A DNA stretch of 64,000 bases from Phyllostachys edulis. Lineage: Eukaryota > Streptophyta > Magnoliopsida > Poales > Poaceae. The DNA lies in assembly GCA_036346405.1 (NCBI GenBank), contig CM070563.1:34709298-34773297 (forward strand). The letters run 5' to 3'. The translations under genes were made by a program, and so were the position numbers. Below the pieces are notes generated by a model. That model ran no database searches and was not told where the DNA came from. It was given only the letters and a program-made list of their open reading frames with translations. Position 1 is the first letter of the stretch, and each line of letters opens with the position of its first letter. Positions 33,881 through 46,900 of the stretch are shown here, piece after piece.

Positions 33881-35270
33881 AGAATCTCGTCCCGAGATTT
33901 GGCTCACTCGGAAAAGAAAGAAGGGTAGTCCGCACGCAGACGATCTTCTTGTTCCCAAGTAGCTTCATCCTCGGAATAATTTGACCACTGAACTTTAAGG
34001 AATTTGATGGCACGATTCCTTGTTCTTCGTTCAGCTCTTCAAGGATGCGAACAGGGTGCTCGCGATAGGTCAAATCTTCTTGAACATCAAGAGTTTCCAA
34101 CGGAGCTTCCTCTGTTGGAACACGGAGGCACTTCTTCAACTGGGACACATGGAACACATCATGTACCCTCAAGTGCAGCAGGCAAATCCAGCTTATAGGC
34201 AACAGCTCCCTTCTTCTCGATGATGCGGTAAGGACCAACATATCGAGGCGCTAACTTGCCCTTTACTCCGAAACGTTGGTGGCCCTTCAAAGGAGAGACT
34301 TTGAGATAAATAAAGTCATTAGGCTCAAAACTGAACTCACGACGGCGGCGATCCACATAGCTCTGTTGCCTTGACTGATCCGTGCGCAAATGATCGCGAA
34401 TAAGCTGAACTTGACCCTCGGCCTCATTGATCGAGTTCGGGCCAAAGAAAGGTCTTTCGCCGGTCTCAGACCAATTCAACGGGGTTCTGCACTTCCTCCC
34501 GTACAAGGCCTCGAAATGTGCCATGCCGAGATTGTCTTGAAAATTGTTGTTGTCAGAAGACTCGGCGAATGGTAAGCATTTCTCCCAACGCTTCCCATAG
34601 GAAAGAACACAAGCATGAAGCATGTCTTCCAAAACTTGATTGACCTTTTTGGTCTGGCCATCAGTTTGAGGATGATATGCATAGCTGAAAGAAAGGCGAG
34701 TTCCCATAACCTCTTGCAAGCTATGCCAAAACCGAGAAGTGAACAGAGAACCACGGTCCGACACAATCATCTTCGGCACACCATGCAAACTCACGATGCG
34801 GGCTATGTAGAGATCTGCCAAAAGATCTACACGAAGGTCAGTCTTGATAGGAAGGAAATGAGCCACTTTAGTCAATCGATCGATGACAACCCAAATAGCA
34901 TCATTTTTCTTCGGACATCGGGGTAGACCGGTGATAAAATCCATCCCGATCGAATCCCACTTCCACTCAGGCACTGGCAAAGGCTGAAGCAGGCCTGCTG
35001 GACGCTGATGTTCGGCCTTGATATGACGACACACGTCGCACTCGGCAACGAACTTCGTGATCTCCCTCTTCATTCGGGTCCACCAAAATCTCTGCTGGAG
35101 ATCTTGATACATCTTCGTGGCCCCGGGATGAATGGACAACGGAGAATCATGGGCTTCGTGGAGGATCAAATTCCACAATTCCATATCCTTTGGAACCACA
35201 AGGCGCTGTCCGAACCTCACAACACCAAGATCATCTTACGAGAAGCACTTGGCTGTTCCGTTCTTGACAT
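33881..35270 (-). pseudogene. T integrase and chromodomain, broken
   Basis: Integrase would insert the DNA copy; a C-terminal chromodomain directs chromoviruses to particular chromatin. Zinc-binding His/Cys (HEAHDSPLSIHPG ... CDVCRHIK) comes first. The catalytic core follows with WKWDSIGMDFITGLP and VSDRGSLFTSRFW, then YHPQTDGQT, GRKCRTPLNWSETGE and the GPF-type LAPRYVGPYRIIEKKG. After a frameshift near 34,160 the chromodomain follows: VHDVFHVSQLKKCLRVPTE, then HPVRILEELNE, then, in another frame, ATWEQEDRLRADYP. A TAA at about 35,236 separates it from RNase H. Most motifs are otherwise well kept, so inactivation is fairly recent compared with the second copy. Confidence 0.85.
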
Positions 35271-36575
35271 TCTCCTTGATTCGGCCCACTCCAACGTCCG
35301 ATTGCTGAGCAGCCTTGATTTGATCCACCAAGGTTGGTTGCACAACCAGGGCATCAAGGGACCCATGCTCAACTAATCCCAAGTTGAGACGCTGAAATTC
35401 CTCCAGAAGGGTGGGTTGCTGCTCCTTGAGCAACAAGACATTACAATGCACCTTACGACTAAGTGCATCGGCAACGACATTAGCCTTGCCCGGATGATAG
35501 TGAATACCCATGTCATAGTCTTTAATCAATTCCAACTATCTCCTTTGCCTAAGGTTCAGATCTGGTTGGGTGAACAAATATTTCAAGCTTTTGTGATCCG
35601 AATACACTTCACAACGATTACCGATTAGGTAATGTCGCCAAATCTTAAGTGCATGAATCACAGCAGCTAGCTCCAAGTCATGGGTAGGATAGTTGAGTTC
35701 ATGAGGTCTCAATTGCCTTGATGCATAGGCCACTACCTTGCCTTCTTGCATAAGGACACAACCGAGTCCTCGATGAGAAGCATCGCAGAAGATGTCGAAG
35801 CTTTGATGAACATCAGGAAGAACGAGAACGGAAGCTGTGGTCAAACGCTTCTTGAGTTTTTGAAAACTTTCGTCGCAAGCAGCGGACCACAAGAACTTCT
35901 TGTCCTTCTTGAGAAACTCAGTAACCGGCTTCGTGATCTTGGAGAAGTTCTTGATAAAGCGATGATAGTATCCCGCTAAACCGAGAAAACTCCGAACTTC
36001 GGTTACCGACTTGGGCTGACCCCAAGAGAGCACATCGCTGACCTTGCTAGGATCCACAGCTACGCCTCCTGCTGAAAGAACATGGCCCAAGAATGCCACT
36101 TCCTTCAACCAGAACTTGCACTTGCTGAGCTTCACATACAGCTGGTGCTCACGCAGCTTTCCCAACACAAGCCTCAAATGCGCAGCGTGTCCTTCATCAT
36201 TCTTGGAGTAGATAAGAATATCATTGATGAAGACCACGACAAACTTATCCAAATACTCCATGAACACCGAATTCATGAGATTCATGAACAGGGCAGGAGC
36301 ATTTGTCAAGCCGAAAGACATGACGGTGTACTCGTACAAACCATAACGAGTAGAGAAGGCCGACTTAGGAATATCTTCAGGTTGGATCCGAACTTGATGA
36401 TATCCCACTCTCAAATCAATCTTGGAGAAAACTTGAGCTCCAGACGATTGATCGAAGAGGTCGTCAATGCGGGGCAAAGGGTACTTGTTCTTTACCGTGA
36501 CTTCATTAAGCGGACGGTAATCGACGCACATGCGCAAAGTATTGTTCTTCTTCTTTACAAAGATTGCTGGACAAC
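35271..36575 (-). pseudogene. T reverse transcriptase and RNase H, C-terminal part
   Basis: RT copies the RNA and RNase H removes it. Visible blocks: MRMCVDYRPLNEVTVKNKYP, SKIDLRVGYHQVRI, SFGLTNAPALFMNLMN, then VVFINDILIYS where the family has FIDD, so one catalytic Asp is Asn. RNase H contains FDIFCDASHRGLGCVLMQEG, DLELAAVIHALKIWRHYL and YSDHKSLKYLFTQPDLN. A TAG after LRQRR (35,536) replaces the usual Trp. The domain is cut at 36,575, between CPAIFVKKK and SSSLWG, by the solo LTR at 36,576-41,442 and continues beyond it. Confidence 0.85.
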
Positions 36576-39500
36576 TGTAAGACCCAGGATTAACATCCCA
36601 AATCCTCTGTGCATTTCTGAACTAGTCCTATGATCCGTAGCTAGTTCACACAGTAAACAAATGTGGTAACATCCATAAATCGTATAACTTTATTAATAAC
36701 CAACAGAGTTTATTACAAAAGAGGCTTACATGCCAACAATAGAGAACACAGCGGAAGACGAAGAAGTCATAGTAGAGTCCAGTTAATCTGCCATAGGCAA
36801 TCGACTGGGGTAGTGGCCTAGTCGTCGAGATCCACACCGATTGCGAAATCCTTCTCCTCTGAAATTTATTTGCACAAAGCAAGTATGAGCACAACTACTG
36901 TGCTCGCAAGTTACACCCGTCAAATAATAGGATGACATGCATACATGGATATCTCAAAGGAAGGCTTAATATGGTTGATTTGCATAAAGCAGCATTTTCT
37001 TTAAATACTTGTACTAAGTTCCAAAGCAGTTATTACATAACTAAAATTCATTTTATAAATTCTCAATTTTATAGTCAGATAACATTCACACATGAATGGT
37101 GAAGGATACCCTCCTATCACATGGCTTCCCGCCCAATTCCCATTTGCATAATCCATTTGATGAAGTCTTTTGAAACCAAAAACCAAAGTCTAACTTTGAG
37201 AGGCTTTGCTAGCATGTCCATGACCATGGACACGGCTATTCGAATAGTTTTACACTCTGCAGAGGTTGTACAGCTTTACCCACATGACACGAATTCTCTA
37301 GTTTGTTTGGTATCCGTCGATACCACCGCTCACTACCTTAAGTAAGCAGTCTAGAGTACGTGACAAGGCCTTTACAATGCGCCATCCCAAAGTAGTCATG
37401 CCTGCTAAGGTTTCACTTCCTTTGGACTAACCGTCCGCTAGAAGCCCCCTCTTGCGCCAAGTGGGAATGCTGTCTAGCCGACGCCCACACACCAAAATGG
37501 CACAACTAACAATGGAACGTTGCAAATTAGTCAGCCAGGTCCCACGCCCTACTTTGGAGACATGTGGTAGTACGATGTGGCATAACCCATTATAGGCATA
37601 GCAAAGGAACGCTCAAAGGCCGGTCCTCAACTGACTTGGGCGACTTCCAAAAAAACCCATGGGCCTCAACCCTAACCGGGTTGATCCCGTGCTTCAACCT
37701 GCACCATCCAAACAACCATTTCGCCCAGGTCCAAACCAATTTTTGATTCTATTTTGTTTTCGAAATCATTTGCAAAATCTTCCATGACAAACCAATGCCA
37801 TAGACTTTTAAACCATAGTTGATCATTTGGCTTGAATTCCCCAAATCAAATACTTTTTGGGTCTAAGCATTGCTAAGCATAAAGTTTTTCAATTAAAAGC
37901 ATCTTGTTAACACTATCGTATTAACAAGAGTTTTATCTAGGGCGACAAGATATGAGGGATTAAATGTTCAAGATTTGTCAAGTACGAGACCAGTAAGTAA
38001 ACCATTCGTACTGTGCTCATAATCCAATAATCCAAACTCCAGCAATTATGTAATCCTATACTCCAATATTAAATAGTCTAATATCCACCATATCAGCCTA
38101 TTTCTATGATCTGACCTCCATCGATCCAACATTCAGTAATGCTCTAATTCTATAATCTGACATCCATCAATCCATTATTCCTTAATGAATTATTTCTAAT
38201 AATTCAACACCCAACAATCCGATGATTATGTAATATAATTTTCGATATTCCGATATCCAATGATAATCTATTTCTATAATCTATTCTTCGATAATCCATT
38301 ATCAATAATTATCTACTCCTAGAATCTAAACAAGTTTTATTTCTAAAATCCCACCAAGAGCTAATCCTACAATCCAACATCCAAGCCCATCAATATTCTA
38401 TAATGACTACTTCTTTAATTCAATCTTAATAGTCCAATCTCGATAATTAACTATCTCTACAATTCAATATCCATCGATCACTTATTTCTACATTCGTCAA
38501 TAATGCATTCCTATGATTCAATCTCCAACAATTATTCTACCCTATAATCCAACAATCAACAATTATGTAACTGTATAATCAATATCTAAGAATCATGTCT
38601 TCATATAATCTGATACCCAATGATCAAGTTATTCCATAAAACATTCAATATATGTCTCTATAATTCAATTTCTGACAATTCCATCTTTGCAATATTTATC
38701 AATAGACTATTCCTATAATCCGATATTCAATGATCATGTAATCTTATAATCCAATATTTTCGCTTTCTACCTCCAATATATATATATATATATATCACAT
38801 TCGGAATGGTTCTGCATACGGTCTATACCGACAATAAATGCCTATACACAGGATAATTTAAAACAGAATTTAAATAATTTAAAATAATGGGTGCAAATAT
38901 GGTCAAGGATATAACTTGCCTTGCTTGATTAATCGATGTTCTCAAACAGCGTTGAAACCCGGTCGTCCGAAGTCGTCGAAATCTATACGCGTAAACAATC
39001 CGAATTCAAATTACATTCAAATAAAATCCAAATAAAATCCAAAAAATTATAAAATAAATACTGCTATAAAGATATCGACTTTATATGAATTTAGGAAGTT
39101 TAATGGAAGGAATCGGAGTTCGTATGAGGAAGAACGAATTTCCAAAAGGATGAAAATCACATGAAATAATGAATTCCGAAATTTGGATTATTTCAGATTT
39201 CCATGTTTGGTTGTCAGGGAACATGAAAGGATTAAAGTATTGAGGGAATGACAAGGAGGGTCCACATGCTAGTGAATCAATAAAGAAGGAATCAAAGGAT
39301 TGAAAGAAGTCTATGACTAGTGGGTTCATGATGGCATAGACACAATAGTTCAATTCACAGACTATGAAATTAACAGGGAAGTTTTATGGCCATGGCGACG
39401 GAAGTACGGCGTTGAACGCGTTGAGGTAAACTCAATGGTGTCGACGGCTCAGCGAGAGGATCTTCGATGGCAACACAGTCCGATGGAGAAGACCTTCGGC

Positions 39501-41442
39501 GGGTGGCGGGCTGACGTCGGCGTTTCGGGTAAACGAAGAGGGGTTAGCAAGTGAGGTTTGCGGTGAAATGAAGAGGGAACCACGAGGAACGTAATGCTCT
39601 CCTTGGTTGGGGTGGAATGCGCACGGTCGGCCGGCGGAGCGACGATGCGCAAAATGGACCGAATAATTAACAGAAAATAAACAAAATCTAAAAATTAAAT
39701 ACTAAAAATAGTAGATGAATTTAGGAGAAAGAACCAACGGATTTGGAGCTTGCATGTGAGAGAACGAAATTTTGGAAGGAATAAAAGGGACATGTACAAA
39801 GGGGCTCCATGACTAGATAAATTAGTCTACTATTCATCTTCCTCAAACGAACAGAATGCAACAAATGTGGCCGGCGATTTGGACCTAGTGCCGACGGTGC
39901 TCCGGTGACGGCACCGGCGAGGGAAAGAGAGCATCACGAAGAGTGCGACATCGCGATGCCGGTGGTGGAGACGGTGTGGCCGAGCTAGCTCGACGGCGAC
40001 GCAATTCACAATAGAAGAAACTTCGGCCTAAGGTTTTGATGGCGGTGTTGCCGGCGAACGACGGCGTTCCGGTGGTCGGCGAGGGGTGGAATGGATAGAG
40101 GGGAGGACGGGGATGGCGGAATGTGCACAGATGGCCAGAGACGAGGACGACGACGTCGACGCGGTGTGGCTCATGGAGGCGATGGTGCTCCGGCGATGCT
40201 CCAGTGACGAGAGGGTGAGCACGGCATTGGCGAGGGTGCGGCGGAGCCAACGGTGAGGTCGGGGTGGCCGGGGAAGGCTTGATAGCACCGGAGGAGACGA
40301 AGATCGGAGCTTCGACGGCGCGGAGAAGAACTTGGATTCCCGCCGATTGAGGGGTAGAGAGGGAGAGGTCTTTGAGGGGTTTTGGTGTGGGTGAATAGGG
40401 GCTCACCGTGCTCCCTTTTATAGGGGCCGGGGAGGTTGAGGGGAGGAGAATCGGACGCGAAGATCACGGCGGCCGTTCACAGCGGTGATTCGATCCGAAG
40501 AATGCACGCACGATTGAGGGGAATAACGGCCGGGAGTGGGGGAGGTGATGACCGGGGGATTGAATGCCGCAAATTTCGAGTGGAATGGTTGAGCAATTCA
40601 CGGGTTTTGAAAAAGCTCCAACTGCCTCTAATGGCGTCGGCCGAATGTTGCCCTTTGGACAGGAGGAAGAAGAATGGAGGGAAGGGCCAGGGAGGGGCGG
40701 TGCGGTGAGCGGCGGCGCCGGCGGTGGTGGCCGGAGTCGGCACGGGTGGCGGTAGGGTCGGCTATAGAGGCCGGTCATGACTACCATTTGCGGCTCGGTT
40801 GAGAAAGAATATGCACAGAGAAGAAAAGTTCATGTGAGGAAGAAGATGGCTAGGAGAGAGAAAGAAAAGGATATAAAAGAATAAAGAGGGTGTATATGGA
40901 TAGTTGAAATGAAGAGGAGAGTTGGCAGCCATGCAATGTTGTGCTGAGTTAAGCGCGCATGCCATGTGGGCAGCCTAAGGATGGGTGATCTGATGGGAAG
41001 TGCACTGGGCGTGAGAGAAAAAGAAAAAAATTTTATAATATATTTTTCTCTCGAAATACTGTTCACAGGGGCCACTGTTCACAGTCCGAACCTATTATTG
41101 ATTTTCGTATTTAAAATAAACAATAAATCAAATAGATTTTAGAAAATAGCAAATAGAGTCTAAAAATTATAGAAAAATTCACAAAAATTCCTAGAATTAT
41201 TTTGAACTTAAATAAAATAATTTCAACTTAAAGTTGGCTTTTATTTTCACACATAATTTATATTGGCTTTAAAATAATTAGGGAAAGCTTTTAAAAATCC
41301 AGAAAATAATTACAATTTTAATTTTGACTTTTAAAACCTTAGAAATTCAAGAGAAGCAATAAAAAATCTTTCATATTTCAGAAAATCCAAAATAATAACT
41401 TCATTTATTTTTATTTTGGTAACAACACTTTGGGATGTTACA
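36576..41442 (-). repeat. Solo LTR I2 inside the T reverse transcriptase (4,867 bp)
   Basis: In sense (minus) direction it begins TGTAACATCCCAAAGTG and ends GGGTCTTACA. It is flanked by ACAAC (36,571-36,575) and ACAGC (41,443-41,447), a 5-bp duplication with one change; the uninterrupted copy at 48,990 reads GGACAACCCC. There is no internal region, so it is a solo LTR left by recombination. TATA box TATAAAAG at about 40,413-40,420. It contains the hairpin TGTCCAT / ATGGACA (37,215-37,232), CTATTCGAATAG (37,236-37,247) and CTCTGCAGAG (37,255-37,264). Long GC-rich frames at 39.4-40.8 kb are leader sequence, not genes. Confidence 0.75.
37990..38775 (-). repeat. Degenerate AT-rich tandem repeat in I2
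   Basis: About 20 decayed copies of a ~35-40-bp unit around TTTCTATAATCCAATATCCA and AATGATCATGTAAT. It is followed by a short (AT)n run at about 38,779-38,796. No coding potential. Confidence 0.6.
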
Positions 41443-42339
41443 ACAGCCCCACAGAGATGAGCTAGGGCGGATGAAAGTCTTTTCTTGCAGCTCACCAAGT
41501 TGCTTCTTCAACTCCACCAACTCATTCGGTGGCATCCGGTAAGGCCTCTTTGAAATCGGGGCAATACCGGGCACCAACTCGATGACGAACTCGAGGTCTC
41601 GAACTGGTGGCATCCTTGGAAGATCTTCGGGGAAGACCTCAACGAAGTCACAAACCATTGGGACTTCACGAATAACCAGAGCTGGCTTCGCTTCAAGCGC
41701 GAAGAGATGTGGTCCTTGCAGCTTCAGCGAAAAGCGAACCTGTTCACCGGAGGGACTTGTGAGGTAGACGAATTTCTTGGCACAATCGATTTGTCCCGAA
41801 TGCTGGGACAACCAATCCATACCAAGAATCACATCCAAACTTGCTTAATTAAGGAGGATAAGATTTGCCAAAAATCCTACTCCCTCGATCTCAACAGAAA
41901 ACATCCCGACACTCAGTTTCAACTCTCAACTCCGAACCGGGAGAGCGAATGAGTAACGGGACCAATAGAGGAGCGAAAAGGAGCTCACTAACAGCAGCAA
42001 AAGACTTAGATACAAAAGAATGAAAAGCTCCTGAATCGAACAAAACAGTAGCAGGATGAGAGTTAACAAGAAGCGTACCCAGCACGACGTTAGGTGCCTC
42101 CTGTGCTCCCTCAGCGGAGATGTGGTTGACACAGCCGCTTCCCATGCCTTGGGTAGCAAGGACAACCTTCTGATCCTAAGAATGTCCACTTCCTTGCCCG
42201 CGTCCTCCATTAGGACGAGTGGCCGCTCTGGTCTTCTTAGGGCAACTATTCGCATAGTGACCCTTGACCCCGCAAGAGAAACAAGTGACCTCGGCAGCTG
42301 GATTACAGAAGCCACCTTGCTGACTCGCGGTGCACGTGG
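41443..42339 (-). pseudogene. T zinc knuckle, protease and RT start
   Basis: In sense order: the CCHC knuckle CFSCGVKGHYANSC at about 42,270-42,310; the protease active site ATVLFDSGAFHSFVSKSF near 42,030; then VILGMDWLSQHSGQIDC; and the RT lead-in SKRPYRMPPNELVELKKQLG ending SSSLWG at the insertion. Stops and frameshifts occur after the knuckle (near 42,180) and near 41,840-41,890. Confidence 0.8.
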
Positions 42340-43203
42340 TCAAAACACGGCCTGCGAAGGACGAGGTGCAGGTGCTAAAGCCTGAGGATGGGGCACCTGG
42401 GCTTGCCCGAAGCGGGGACGGCGGAAGTTGGCCTTCGACGACTTCCGGGACTCCCCCTTGCGCTTGCGGGACTCTCCCAGCGCTCTCCCCTTATGCTCCG
42501 TGACAATGGCCTTGTCGACCAAGGTCTGAAAGTCGGGGAAGTCAACGATAGATAGCTTGTCCTGCAGCTCCTCGAACAAACCATCCATGAACTTCTCCTG
42601 CTTTGCCTCATCATTGGCCACCTCTTCTGGAGCATAACGAGCCAAATGGCTAAACTCGTACAAATACTCCGCCACTGACCTGTGCCCTTGCTTGAGCGAG
42701 AGAAACTCCTTCTTCTTGAGCTTCATCAAGCCCACGGGGATGTGAGCTTGACGAAAAGCAGAACAGAACTCCTCCCAAGTGACGACGTGGCCCTCGAGCT
42801 GCATCGCCAAGAAACTCTCCCACCACGAAATGGCTGCACCCTCCAGCTGATGGGAGGCAAAGAGTGCCTTCTCCTGATCCTGACACTGAGCCACGTTGAG
42901 CTTTCGCTCAACCAGACGTAGCCAGTCGTCTGCGTCTAGTGGGTCCTCAGACCTGGAGAAAGTGGGCGGCTGAGTGTGAAGGAACTTCGAGAGTCCCCCT
43001 CGCGGCTGATGTCCACCGCCTCCCCCTGATCCAGAGGCAACATAAACAGCGGAGGTATTGCGCGCAATAGCCTCTAAGATCCTTGTATGATCCATTCGGT
43101 TTCGCTCGATCTGAGCAAGAACCTCGGCCAAGGTCGGAGGAGGTGGGAGCTCCTCATCCGGACCAGCTGATTGGCCTTGACCTCTTCGAGTCGTTCCAAC
43201 CAT
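42340..43203 (-). CDS. T gag (287 codons, open)
   Basis: Capsid protein of the chromovirus. It starts MVGTTRRGQGQSAGPDEELP after a non-coding leader. It has a Gly-rich linker, then the retrotransposon gag domain with FSRSEDPLDADDWLRLVERK, GAAISWWESFLAMQ, VTWEEFCSAFRQAHIP and SVAEYLYEFSHLARYAPEEV. A basic C-terminus (RKRKGESRKSSKANFRRPRF) follows. The frame stops just before the zinc knuckle, so the normal gag-pol continuation is broken, but gag itself is intact. Confidence 0.85.
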   Translation of the reverse strand: MVGTTRRGQGQSAGPDEELPPPPTLAEVLAQIERNRMDHTRILEAIARNTSAVYVASGSGGGGGHQPRGGLSKFLHTQPPTFSRSEDPLDADDWLRLVERKLNVAQCQDQEKALFASHQLEGAAISWWESFLAMQLEGHVVTWEEFCSAFRQAHIPVGLMKLKKKEFLSLKQGHRSVAEYLYEFSHLARYAPEEVANDEAKQEKFMDGLFEELQDKLSIVDFPDFQTLVDKAIVTEHKGRALGESRKRKGESRKSSKANFRRPRFGQAQVPHPQALAPAPRPSQAVF

Positions 43204-43941
43204 CCTATTCCGAAGAGATGGGTTAGCAATAAAACCCGAAAACTAAAAGCTAAAGAAAGCAAAAGAAAAGCCAACGACTAGGGGAATGGAACATCACCCT
43301 AACAGCAAGCCAACAAGACAGCAAATAAAAGAACTCCAAAAGCTTACAAAAAGGCTCAAGAAACAGCAAGAGACCACAAGACTAACGCTCAACTTCTCGA
43401 CACAACTAACCCGTATTGAATGAACGAGTAATCGGTTGAGAAGGCAAAATTTCATAACACAGTTCTAGCTCTAACACTCCTACAAAGCAAGGTAAAACCA
43501 GCAAAAGAGGTGTTAGATACTTAGCCAACTAGTATCACATCTTACCCTTTTATTCCCACAACTTTTATTTGAATTATCCTTTCATTATCTACCTTATTTA
43601 CTAATTAAGAGCTTGCTGTCCAAAAATGCTTGCTTGCTGTCCAGATTTGAATTCCAACTCCAAGCACTTCTATTCTTCATCAAAAGGCAGCTAAAACTTC
43701 AAATTTACAACTCTCAATGGTTCCCCCAAAAACCGAAATGAAACAAAGACAAATATCTTTTGAAAGAAGGAGAGGAAAACAACTTTTAAAACTCAATTGA
43801 GAGCAAGGTGAGATAAGCAATCTAAGATAGGTAAGGAGCAAAATCTGAGAACTTACTTAAGCTTTCATAAACCATTTGATATTTTGAAACTAAGTTTTTC
43901 AAAACATCCTAAAGACGACCAAGCTAGGGTTTCTACGGTCA
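43204..43941 (-). other. 5' untranslated leader of T internal copy 1
   Basis: Non-coding. It matches 50,682-51,386 of copy 2. It ends (sense start) at CATACTGACCGTAGAAACCC, which in the intact arrangement follows the primer site directly. Confidence 0.6.
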
Positions 43942-43946
43942 GTATG

Positions 43947-46900
43947 TGTGAGGACCCGGAAAATTCGGCTTGTAATGCTTAACCATCCACTTGGTCCTAG
44001 CATTGCAAACAAAATATCCCGTGCCTCGAGATACATGTACTTCCCAAGAACTTGCAGTACACATACCCCTTTACAAAATTATGCATCAATTCCATTGAAC
44101 ACATAGAACCGAAGCACAACTAACAGCTAAAGAGATAAATAAACAGCGGAAGCAAAAGCCCTAAGATGGCGATAAACAAGAGCCAATTAGTGTGCCTTTA
44201 ACCCACAAGGTAACCAACTAGGCCGCCAACCTAGTCATCAAACCCACCACACAGCTCACAAAAGTGGATCCCTTGGGGATCAGCTTCCTCCTCTGCAACA
44301 TTAAATTAAGCAAAGCAAATGAGTACAAAAATGTACTCGCAAGACTTACGTGTAGTGTAACAGCCTATACATAGCTACATGCAAGCTTATTTAAGTGAAG
44401 GAGGCTCTAGACTCATTTTCAACATAAAGCAAGTTTTCATTTGCAATAATGTAATAGATTTAAAGCACTTTTACAATCTGTTTTTATTTGCCAAAACAGC
44501 GAGATAACAAGTAACAATAATAAAAAGACATCCTGGAAGTGGCTAACCCAATAGCCACTACAACAATAGCATGAATTCCCCGTTCATACCACCCACATCA
44601 AGTTTTAATTAAAGGTTATAGTCTAGTTCTTGCACGACCTTACCAAGCAAGTCCATAACCTAGGACGAGGCTATTCAAATAGTTTGAACCCTGCAGGGGT
44701 GTACCAATGTACCCACACGCCAGACCGCCTTTTCGTCACATGATTAAGCACACTTCCTTTGGTATGCCGGCATGGCTAAGTCCTACGAGATATTTCCAAT
44801 ATTATGCATTAACTACGAGTCGCCCGTATGGATGGAAACCCATACGTTGAGACAGAGTCATTGTAAAGCTGAAAGTCAACTACCACTATAGGGTAAAGCT
44901 CCCGGACAACTACAATGCCCTTCGGTGTGGAGAACCTAAACCGGATTCCACTCCCGCTCACCCCACACATAACCACAAGTTTCTTTTTCAACTCCACCCA
45001 CACACACAACCTCCTGCGACTCGGAGCTAACACACGCCAAAGTACTAAGTCAAGAGAGGTTGCATATCCCCCTCGTGTGGTTAGCACGCAATAATCGCTT
45101 AGCTTAGTGACACAAGTAACTTAGTCCTTGTTGACCCGGGAACCATTCGAGTCACACCATAAGATCACACCATCAACCATTGTGCCCAAGTCTCAAACAT
45201 TTCATTTTCAGTTTCAGTTTTTGACTTTACAAAGTAACAAAGCACAAAGTGCTGAGCATAATGATAATAATAATTTTGTGTGATCAAAGTTATCGACTAA
45301 GTCAATAATCATCCAATTCTACCGGTAGCTAAGCATTTCTAAGCATGACACCGTAAAGACAATAAAAGAGCATAATTCAACCACCGGGCGAGATTAATAA
45401 CTTAAGTTTAGTGGAAGGGGATGAACAATTTAAGGGCAACTATGCAAAAGGAATAACTACCTCTAATCGGGGAAATAAACTTTGATACAAAAGCATGCAT
45501 ACATACAATTTTAAACAAAGCATTAGACTTTGAAAGTAATGGGATTATTATGATCAAACCGCTTACCTTGCTGGAGTTGCTCAGTTTGCTACAGAGGAAC
45601 ACTTTCATTATCAATGAACTCATCGGCACCTAACGAAAAGAACGAAAAGAACCGATAAGAACGAAGAACAACGAAAAGACTCAAAAACCAAAGTCAACCA
45701 AAATCCATGAAATTTACAAAGAAGGTAGAGCATGATTTTTAAGGAATTTAGCAACAAGAATCAATTGATTTGGATACTTGATGCTAAAGTTATGGCCAAA
45801 ACAAATCTGGCCGGCTGGAAAATTCACTTTGGTTACTGTTCATCCGAATTAAATTCTTTAGCACAATTTTCCAAAGAGGTCTTGCACCTGAAATTTTTAT
45901 GGTAAGCAAAGCACCTCATGAGATCAATAACACAATTTGATTCACCTCATTTGGAGCTAGGATGCATTTTCTATGATTTTTCAAAGACATGAAAAAGAGC
46001 ACAAAACAAATGCAACCACAAGAGCATTAAAAATGGTAGCATGCCTAAATACTATTATACAATTAAGCACACTAATAGAGGAAGCCAACAAACTTGGTTT
46101 CACTCAAAAAGGAGTTACAAAGAATTACTTATGCAATTTTCAAGTTAAATGAATTTTTAAAGCACTAAATAAAGCTAATCTGAAATTAAATCTATTAACA
46201 CAATTTTTCTGGAGCCAACTGAGCTTACAACCATTTTTAGACTAAAGATTAGTTAAAACCAGAAGTAACAAAATTTGAATCAACCGAAAAGGATTTAAAA
46301 CGAATTAGTTATGCAATTTTAAAGTTTAATACAATTTTTAGTGTAGAAATAAAGCTTACCGGGAATTAAATAAACTTTACTCAAAGGAAAAGACGTGGTG
46401 CAACGAGGGCCGTTGATCTTGCATCGCATGGCCCACACGCACGGGCGCACAGCACACGCGAACGCCCACGCTCAACCTCGGCGGTTGGATTAGATCCAAC
46501 GGCTCACAACGATCGAACCTCCGGACGGTCCGAACGTTCAAACTATTGTGGACCGTTGATCTAGAGATGGAGTGCTGAGATCCACGGGACGTTCGGACGG
46601 TTCGAACGTTCAAATGGATCTGGGCCACAGATCCAAAGATGGACGGCCCACAGCGAATGCAATGCAGCACACGCACGCAGCCCACACGAATCCCGCCGTA
46701 GATCAAGAAATGAACAGCTGAGGTTCGGTGGTCCGAACGTTCACAGCGATCTAGATCGTTGGATCTAGATTGGACGGTGAATGTTCAGTGGTCCGAACGT
46801 TCACACGATCTGGGCCGTTGATTTTTGATCCAACAGCCCACGATGAACACAGTTCAGCACACGTGCCCGAGACGGTTTAAAGACGCGGGCCCCACTGTCA

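Noticed and set aside
39449..40787. Several 90-170-codon frames in both directions
   Set aside because: They lie in the GC-rich leader of solo LTR I2 and match no gag-pol or host motif.
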